Below, one piece after another: positions 14,867 to 19,437 of a stretch of 19,437 nt of DNA. The stretch spans positions 1-19,437 of the forward strand of contig DASYQV010000052.1 in assembly GCA_036005125.1 (NCBI GenBank), read 5' to 3'. The notes under the pieces are model-generated. The model worked only from the letters and a program-made list of their open reading frames with translations. It ran no database searches and had not been told where the DNA came from. The translations under genes and the position numbers were made by a program. The DNA is from DASYQV01 sp036005125. Its GTDB lineage: Bacteria; Acidobacteriota; Vicinamibacteria; Vicinamibacterales; UBA2999. Positions within the stretch are counted from its first letter, which is position 1; each line of letters starts with the position of its first letter.

Positions 14867-15758
14867 CGCGTTCGTCATCGAAACGTCCGAACTGAGGAAG
14901 ATTTACGACGGCGTGGAGGCCGTGCGCGGCTTGAACCTCCAGGTACCCGCGGGCTCCATCTACGGGTTTCTCGGGCGCAACGGCGCTGGCAAGACCACGA
15001 CCATCAAGATGCTGCTCGGCATGACGTGGCCGAGCGGCGGCCACGCCCGCGTGTTCGGCCTCGCCTCCGAGGCGCAGGAGGCCAGCGTGGAAATCCGCCG
15101 CCGGACCGGGTTCGTGAGCGAGGACAAGGATCTCTACGACTACATGACCGTGGCCGGAATCATCCGCTTCACGGCTGCCTTTTATCCGCGCTGGCGGGAC
15201 GATCTCGAACAGCGCTATCTCCGTGCGTTCGAGCTCCCGCCTGAGCGGAAGGTGAAGGCGCTCTCACGCGGCATGCGCACGAAGCTCGCGTTGCTGCTGG
15301 CGCTGTGCCGCGGCGCCGAGCTTCTGGTGCTGGACGAGCCGACCTCCGGCCTGGATCCAGCCATGATCGAGGAGGTTCTGCAGGCGCTGGTGAGCCACGT
15401 CGCCAGCGAAGGAGGAACCGTGTTCTTTTCCTCGCACCAGATTGCGGAGGTCGACCAGATCGCGGATCGTGTCGCCATCATCGATCGCGGGCGCGCGGTG
15501 CTGACGGGCGCGCTCGACGACATCCGGGAGAATTACCGCCGCATCCAGCTCGTCTTCGACGGCGCCGCGCCGGCACCGACCTTCCACGCACCCGGCATCG
15601 TTCGCGTGACGCCGCAGGGTCGTGTGCTCACGGTCATCTCGAGCGCGGGTGCCGATCGAGTCCTCGACGAAGCGCGTCGGCTCAGCCCGGTGTCGGTGGA
15701 CGTCGTTCCGGTCACGCTGAAGGAGATTTTTCTCGAGACGGTGAACGAGGGGAACTGA
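14856..15758 (+). CDS. ABC transporter ATP-binding protein
   Basis: A 300-residue nucleotide-binding subunit. Walker A is GRNGAGKT (40-47), the signature is LSRGM (136-140), Walker B is LLVLDEPTSGLDP (from 156), and the switch histidine is His194 in SSHQ. The Q-loop position reads GFVSEDKDLYDYM, with Glu/Asp where glutamine is usual, a variation seen in YtrB/BcrA-like export ATPases. Residues 215-300 form the extra C-terminal domain of this export class. The start overlaps the gntR gene by 11 bases and the stop is followed after one base by the permease ATG, so the three are translationally coupled. It probably powers efflux or a membrane-stress response; substrate unknown. Confidence 0.95.
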   Translation: MEADAFVIETSELRKIYDGVEAVRGLNLQVPAGSIYGFLGRNGAGKTTTIKMLLGMTWPSGGHARVFGLASEAQEASVEIRRRTGFVSEDKDLYDYMTVAGIIRFTAAFYPRWRDDLEQRYLRAFELPPERKVKALSRGMRTKLALLLALCRGAELLVLDEPTSGLDPAMIEEVLQALVSHVASEGGTVFFSSHQIAEVDQIADRVAIIDRGRAVLTGALDDIRENYRRIQLVFDGAAPAPTFHAPGIVRVTPQGRVLTVISSAGADRVLDEARRLSPVSVDVVPVTLKEIFLETVNEGN

Positions 15759-15759
15759 C

Positions 15760-16518
15760 ATGCTCTGGTACAAGTCGTGGCTGGAAACACGCTGGCGGTT
15801 CCTGATCGGTCTGGCGCTGGTGATTCTGTCCGCGTGCGCTTCCGTTCTCTACTATCCAGAAGTCATGAAGCTCATGCCTCTCGCGGGCACGCTCGACACC
15901 GGCGGACCGCTGGGGCAGCTGATCAGAGAACAGATGGAGCTCATGCGCGAGTACCGCGGCTACGTCTGGTTGCAACTGTATCGGCAGAACCTGACACAGA
16001 TGGGGACCCTCTTTGCGGTAGTGCTTGGCAGTGGAAGCCCGCTCGCGTCTCGCGCGGCCTTGTTCACGCTCTCTTTGCCGGCCTCCCGTAACCGCGTGCT
16101 CGGCACCCGGGCGGCGGCAGGTCTGGGCGAGTTGTTCGTCCTCGCCTTCGTCCCGTCACTCCTCGTTCCGCTGCTCTCGCCCGCAGTGGGGCAGAGTTAC
16201 GGCGTGGGGAGCGCCCTCGTCCACGCGACGTGCCTGTTCTTCGCCTGCGCAGCGTTCTTCAGCCTCGCGGTGCTGCTCTCGTCGGTGTTCGCCGACGTGT
16301 GGCGGCCCTTGCTGATTGCCCTTTTCGTGGCCGGCGTGCTGAACGTCTGCGAACAGGCTTTCCGCGGCCTCTCGCGCTACGCCATATTCGGGTTGATGAA
16401 TGGGGAAATCTACTTCCGAACCGGCAGCCTGCCGTGGGCAGGCCTGCTGGTCAGCGCGGTCGCATCCGGAGCGATGCTGTACGGAGCAACGGTGAGAACC
16501 GCGCGCCGGGATTTCTGA
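15760..16518 (+). CDS. ABC-2 type transporter permease
   Basis: A 252-residue membrane protein with about six hydrophobic segments: FLIGLALVILSACASVLYY, LFAVVLGSGSPL, LFVLAFVPSLLVPLLSPAVG, ATCLFFACAAFFSLAVLLSSVFA, LLIALFVAGVLNV and LLVSAVASGAMLYGATV. The large soluble loop after the first segment and the MLWYKSWLETRWRF start are typical of ABC-2 permeases paired with YtrB-like ATPases. The ATG lies one base after the ATPase stop. Residues around LASRAALFTLSLPASRNRVLGTRAAAGL resemble the coupling region that touches the ATPase in such exporters. Only one permease is present, so it would act as a homodimer with two ATPase copies. Confidence 0.9.
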   Translation: MLWYKSWLETRWRFLIGLALVILSACASVLYYPEVMKLMPLAGTLDTGGPLGQLIREQMELMREYRGYVWLQLYRQNLTQMGTLFAVVLGSGSPLASRAALFTLSLPASRNRVLGTRAAAGLGELFVLAFVPSLLVPLLSPAVGQSYGVGSALVHATCLFFACAAFFSLAVLLSSVFADVWRPLLIALFVAGVLNVCEQAFRGLSRYAIFGLMNGEIYFRTGSLPWAGLLVSAVASGAMLYGATVRTARRDF

Positions 16519-16544
16519 TCTCGCACAGGAGCGTGTCATCCATC

Positions 16545-17162
16545 ATGTCCACCATGACGAGAATCTGTCTCACCATCGCCGCGCTTGCGGCGGCAAGCGC
16601 GCTCTCCGCACAACCCAGGCGAATTGCCAGCCCCGCCGGCGCCTCGGCGACCGAGGTCCTCGGGCGATACGACGAGCGGGAGGGCTACGTCGGTGGAAAG
16701 TGGCTCGAGATCCGCTACGGGCGGCCAATCAAGCGCGGCAGGAATCTGTTCGGCGCCGCGGACTACGCCGAAGCGCTCAACGACGGCGCACCGGTCTGGC
16801 GCGCCGGCGCGAACGTCTCGACGCGGCTCAACATCGAAGTCCCCATCGTTCTCGGTGGCCGGACGATTCCGGTAGGCGAGTATTCGCTCTTCATCGACCT
16901 TCAGCCCAAGGCGTGGACTCTAATCGTGTCGAGCTGGGCGGCGCAGACGACCTACGACGAGAAGAACAAATCAGCCCTATTTGGCGCCTACGATTACACG
17001 CCCGACAAGGATGTGGTGCGTGTGCCGATGAAGCGCGAGACGCTCCCGTACTCGTTCGATCAGCTCTCGTGGCAGTTCCTCGACATGACCGACAAGGGCG
17101 GGAAGCTGGCGCTGCTGTGGGATCGGGAGATTGCGTCGGTCTCGTTCGAGATCCGGCGCTGA
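16545..17162 (+). CDS. DUF2911 domain exported protein
   Basis: A 205-residue protein with a cleavable signal (MTRICLTIAALAAASALSAQP). The mature part has the DUF2911 order: the opening strand WLEIRYGRPIKRGRNLFGA, then NDGAPVWRAGANVSTRLN, VLGGRTIPVGEYSLFIDLQPKAW, and a closing strand (IASVSFEIRR). DUF2911 proteins are small secreted beta proteins of unknown function, frequent in Bacteroidota and Acidobacteriota. ATG 16545 has AGGAG 13 bases upstream; ATG 16554 is an alternative that keeps the whole signal. It begins 27 bases after the permease on the same strand, so it may be the last gene of the GntR-phosphatase operon, though no functional link is known. Confidence 0.87.
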   Translation: MSTMTRICLTIAALAAASALSAQPRRIASPAGASATEVLGRYDEREGYVGGKWLEIRYGRPIKRGRNLFGAADYAEALNDGAPVWRAGANVSTRLNIEVPIVLGGRTIPVGEYSLFIDLQPKAWTLIVSSWAAQTTYDEKNKSALFGAYDYTPDKDVVRVPMKRETLPYSFDQLSWQFLDMTDKGGKLALLWDREIASVSFEIRR

Positions 17163-17257
17163 GGGAGCGGAGCCCGCGGAGATGGTTTCAACGCCGAGCT
17201 CGCGGAGCGCCCCTAATCCCGGAATTCACTTGAGTCGCCACCATAGGTAGAACTTCA

Positions 17258-17513
17258 CAGGGAGCTCAGGGAGATCAGGGAGTCTTCGGACGTCGCGTCA
17301 CGAGGGACCCGTTCGACTGGTCGGCCTGCGAGCAGGCCGACTCGCGTGGAACGAGGCCGCGAAGACAAGCCGCGGCTGGAATGCGGTCGGGCGGCTTGTT
17401 TTTGCGGCCTCGTTCCACGCGAGCCGCTGGCGGCGGCCAGTCGAACGGGGCGCTGCCCGATTCGTCGTCCCCTCGGGACTCTTCGCGATGCGGAGATCTC
17501 CCTGATCTCCCTG
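17258..17513. repeat. Nested cloverleaf-like inverted repeat element upstream of ureD
   Basis: Three nonamers (CAGGGAGCT, CAGGGAGAT, CAGGGAGTC; 17258-17284) lead into nested stems: 16 bp perfect (17267-17282 with 17498-17513); about 8 bp with a bulge (17301-17308 with 17467-17475); 13 bp perfect (17308-17320 with 17437-17449). Inside the last sit three hairpins: 17321-17340 (TCGGCCTGC arm); 17341-17373 with 17391-17423 (20 bp perfect, then 13 more pairs including two G-T, 17-base loop); and a small one at 17424-17433. No reading frame of interest overlaps. The flanks (17185-17212, 17527-17590) carry inverted copies of the repeat words seen at 12852-13013. Confidence 0.88.
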
Positions 17514-17620
17514 GTTTCTCCAGACCTCTCCGCGTGCTCTGCGCTCGCGGCGTTTTACCGGTCTCTCCGCGCTCCGCGTTTCAACCGTCGCCGCGCGCGA
17601 CGCTGAAGTAGGATTGACGC

Positions 17621-18475
17621 GTGGTGCTCGGTGCAACGACGTTACGGTCGCTCCCCGAGCTCGGCGCCTCAGCACCGGGCGTCGGCGTGCTCACCGTCAC
17701 CCGCAGCGCCGGGCGCAGCGTCGTCAGCAGCGCGTACGCCACCAGCCCGCTGCGTCTCCTCACCCCTTCCAACCACGGCCGGGCCGCGTGGATCTTTACA
17801 TCGAGCTACGGCGGCGGCCTCGTCGATGGCGATCGCATTCGCCTGGAGATCGAGGTTGGCGACGGCGCCGCAGCGTTCGTGTCGACGCAGGCTTCCACGA
17901 AGGTCTACCGGTCTCCGCGCGGCACGGCGGCGACGATGTCGGCGCGAATCGGGCCGGCGGGATTGCTGGTCATCGCGCCGGATCCCGTGGTCTGCTTTGC
18001 TCGCTCGCGGTACAGGCAGGTGCAGCGATTCCAGGTTGCAGATACGGGAACGCTCGTCGCGGTCGACTGGCTCTCGTCGGGACGACGCGCGTTCGGCGAG
18101 CGATGGATGTTCGACGAATACGAGGCGACGCTCGAGGTGCGGAAGGGCGGAAGGCTGCTCGTCCATGACGCCTTGGCCCTGCGCGCGCGCGACGGCAATC
18201 TGGCCGAGAGGCTCGGCAGATTCGAGGTCCTCGCCGTGGTCACCTTGGCGGGTGCGCTCGTCCACCACGAGGCTTGCGGAATCGTCTCGAGGGTGAACGC
18301 ACGGCCGCTGTCGCGCGGCGATGATTTGCTGATCGCTGCAACGGCGCTAGGTGACGAGGGCTGCGTCGTGCGGATGGGCGGCACATCCGTCGAGCATGTG
18401 GGCAAAACGATTCGAGACCTCCTGCGGGCCGTTCCGGCGCTCCTTGGCGACGACCCCTGGTCCAGCAAATGGTGA
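17621..18475 (+). CDS. ureD: Urease accessory protein UreD
   Basis: A 284-residue cytoplasmic chaperone that, with UreF and UreG, loads nickel into apo-urease. Family landmarks are SNHGRAAWIFTSSYGGGLVDGDRI near residue 50, VSTQASTKVYRSPRG, LLVIAPDPVVCFARSRYRQVQRF, AVDWLSSGRRAFGERW with the YEATLEV strand, and a C-terminal RMGGTSVEHVGKTIRDLL. Length is normal. The start is taken as GTG 17621, with AGGA about 9 bases upstream; another GTG follows at 17624-17626. It is the first gene of the urease operon, three bases ahead of the fused ureA-ureB. The 458-base gap upstream is occupied by a palindromic repeat element, so the operon promoter must lie in or beyond it; I see none that is clear. Confidence 0.92.
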   Translation: MVLGATTLRSLPELGASAPGVGVLTVTRSAGRSVVSSAYATSPLRLLTPSNHGRAAWIFTSSYGGGLVDGDRIRLEIEVGDGAAAFVSTQASTKVYRSPRGTAATMSARIGPAGLLVIAPDPVVCFARSRYRQVQRFQVADTGTLVAVDWLSSGRRAFGERWMFDEYEATLEVRKGGRLLVHDALALRARDGNLAERLGRFEVLAVVTLAGALVHHEACGIVSRVNARPLSRGDDLLIAATALGDEGCVVRMGGTSVEHVGKTIRDLLRAVPALLGDDPWSSKW

Positions 18476-18478
18476 AGC

Positions 18479-19207
18479 ATGCATCTCACGCCCAGAGAAA
18501 TCGACAAGCTGATACTCCATCAAGCCGGGTTCCTCGCGCAGAAGCGATTGGCGAGGGGTCTCAGGCTTAATTACGTGGAGGCGGTAGCCCTCATCGCCAC
18601 GCAGCTGCTGGAGCTGATACGTGATGGCCGATCGGTCGCGGAGCTGATGGATCTTGGTCGTCGCCTCCTCGGCCGCGAGGACGTGCTCGACGGTGTGCCG
18701 GAAATGATCGACGAGGTGCAGGTGGAAGGGACGTTTCCCGACGGCACGAAGCTGGTGACCGTTCACCACCCGGTCGTCGCCGAACGCGGCGACCATGCCC
18801 TGGCGCTCTACGGAAGCTTTCTCACCCGCGAACGCGCGGCGCCGGTCGGCCGGCCGGCCATCCCGCAGGAACATGCGCCAGGTGCCATGCTGCCCCTCGA
18901 GGGCGACGTCGCGCTGAACGAAGGGCGTGCGGTCGCCGAGTTGCAGGTCACCAACCGCGGCGACCGGCCGATTCAGGTTGGAAGCCATTACCACTTCGTC
19001 GAAACCAATCGTGCGCTCTCGTTCGATCGGGCGATCGCCTACGGCATGCGCCTCGACATTCCCGCCGGAACCGCCGTGCGGTTCGAGCCGGGCGAGACGA
19101 AGACGGTCACGCTCGTGGCAATAGCCGGCGAGCGCGTCATCCGCGGAGGCAACGCGTGGGCGAGCGGAGCGGTGAGCGAGGGAAAGGACCTCGGGAGAGT
19201 CCCGTAG
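18479..19207 (+). CDS. ureAB: Urease gamma-beta fused structural subunit
   Basis: A 242-residue fusion of UreA and UreB. Residues 1-100 are UreA (MHLTPREIDKLILHQAGFLAQKRLARGLRLNYVEAVALI, then RDGRSVAELMDLGR and VEGTFPDGTKLVTVHHP). A linker of about 30 residues leads to UreB from PGAMLPLEGDVALNEGR, with the diagnostic DRPIQVGSHYHFVETNRALSFDR and GMRLDIPAGTAVRFEPGE. The usual C-terminal VYGF-type segment reads VIRGGNAWASGAV instead. It forms the non-catalytic shell around the nickel subunit UreC, which follows. Fusions of this type are known in several bacteria. It begins three bases after ureD. Its stop codon lies in the first arm of a three-hairpin element. Confidence 0.95.
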   Translation: MHLTPREIDKLILHQAGFLAQKRLARGLRLNYVEAVALIATQLLELIRDGRSVAELMDLGRRLLGREDVLDGVPEMIDEVQVEGTFPDGTKLVTVHHPVVAERGDHALALYGSFLTRERAAPVGRPAIPQEHAPGAMLPLEGDVALNEGRAVAELQVTNRGDRPIQVGSHYHFVETNRALSFDRAIAYGMRLDIPAGTAVRFEPGETKTVTLVAIAGERVIRGGNAWASGAVSEGKDLGRVP

Positions 19208-19388
19208 ACGCCTTGGACAGACCCAAAGTATGCAAATGAATCAAGTTTTCAGCGGGCCTGTCAAGGCGTCTCGCCCCGCGGAGCGGGGCAAAACAAACAC
19301 TGTGTCTGACGAGGCCCTGCCTCAGACCGGCAGGCAGCGGGCTCGACACACCGCATACTCGCCGGTCTGAGGCAGGGCCTCGTTAGAC
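19206..19388. repeat. Three-hairpin intergenic element B, between ureAB and ureC
   Basis: Stem 1: AGACGCCTTG (19206-19215) pairs with 19262-19271, and after one bulged G, ACAG (19217-19220) pairs with CTGT (19258-19261); the loop holds TATGCA (19229) and CAAGTTTT (19242). Stem 2: CCCCGC-GGA-GCGGGG (19274-19288), identical to that of element A. Stem 3: a 28-base arm (19304-19331) pairs with 19361-19388, with one G-T pair as the only irregularity and a 29-base loop. The right arm ends with GTTAGAC immediately before the ureC ATG. No ribosome-binding site is visible outside stem 3. Confidence 0.9.
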
Positions 19389-19437
19389 ATGAGCCACCGC
19401 ATCAGCAGGCGTCACTACGCGGACATCTACGGACCCA
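19389..19437 (+). CDS. ureC: Urease alpha subunit, N-terminal fragment (cut by window edge)
   Basis: Only 16 codons are present, reading MSHRISRRHYADIYGP. This matches the universal start of UreC (ISRR.YA..(F/Y)GP, which continues into GDRVRLADT). UreC is the catalytic subunit and carries the two nickel ions; none of those residues is within the window. Position after ureAB supports the call. The ATG directly abuts the 28-bp stem of element B, so its translation-initiation region is predicted to be buried in RNA structure. Confidence 0.88.
   Translation, partial: MSHRISRRHYADIYGP

Noticed and set aside
13190..14878. Minus-strand open frame of 562 codons across the two gntR genes
   Set aside because: It lies antisense to conserved domains with complete motifs and runs through the hairpin element; it is a shadow frame.
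17258..17513. tRNA or other known RNA gene, because of the cloverleaf-like fold
   Set aside because: The stems are far longer than those of tRNA, there is no T-loop or CCA-like end, and the size does not fit.
19304..19388. Integron attC site: the palindrome ends in GTTAGAC, matching the GTTRRRY core, and an ORF starts at once after it
   Set aside because: The left end reads GTCTGAC rather than RYYYAAC, the stem is a near-perfect 28 bp without the unpaired bases typical of attC, and it sits inside a urease operon with no integrase or cassette array. The related element A lacks the core.

Overview
The window is GC-rich bacterial chromosome. I infer an Acidobacteriota member, probably close to Vicinamibacteria. 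The reasons are a cluster of exported proteins with PWG(D/E)PDLQG-type N-termini, a DUF6152 protein beside them, abundant exported hypothetical proteins, and intergenic spaces full of palindromic or tandem repeats. This is inference from family habits, with no marker gene in view.

Layout. (1) 11-1372 (-) is an MFS transporter. (2) 1462-1923 (-) is a MarR regulator divergent from a pirin (2083-2988, +). The gap holds a near-perfect 24-bp palindrome that covers a TTGACA -35 for pirin and a TATAAT -10 for marR. (3) 3297-6554 (+) carries a Tat-exported thiamine-diphosphate enzyme, a small protein of unknown function, a c-type cytochrome and a lipoprotein. (4) An outer-membrane beta-barrel protein (6785-7384, +) converges on an exported carboxymuconolactone-decarboxylase-like protein (7564-8214, -). 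(5) 8445-12824 (+) holds three related exported proteins (two long, one short) and a DUF6152 protein. (6) 13160-16518 (+) is a regulatory and transport operon: a GntR DNA-binding domain fused to a PP2C/SpoIIE phosphatase, a stand-alone YtrA-type GntR paralogue, an ABC ATPase and an ABC-2 permease, followed by a DUF2911 protein. A YtrA-like operator palindrome lies just upstream. (7) 17621 to the right edge (+) is a urease operon: ureD, a fused ureA-ureB, and the first 16 codons of ureC.

The two most unusual things are the GntR-phosphatase fusion inside a YtrA-type ABC operon and the intergenic DNA. Nearly every larger gap is an inverted structure: heptamer arrays facing each other (2988-3241), imperfect palindromes (6571-6758, 7386-7550), a nonamer-like repeat (12852-13013), and a nested cloverleaf-like fold (17258-17513). 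Two related three-hairpin elements (14279-14459 and 19206-19388) share a 15-bp hairpin and loop words, but their long stems differ in sequence. Both three-hairpin elements start inside the stop-codon region of the upstream gene and sit within operons; the second puts the ureC start codon at the foot of a 28-bp stem.
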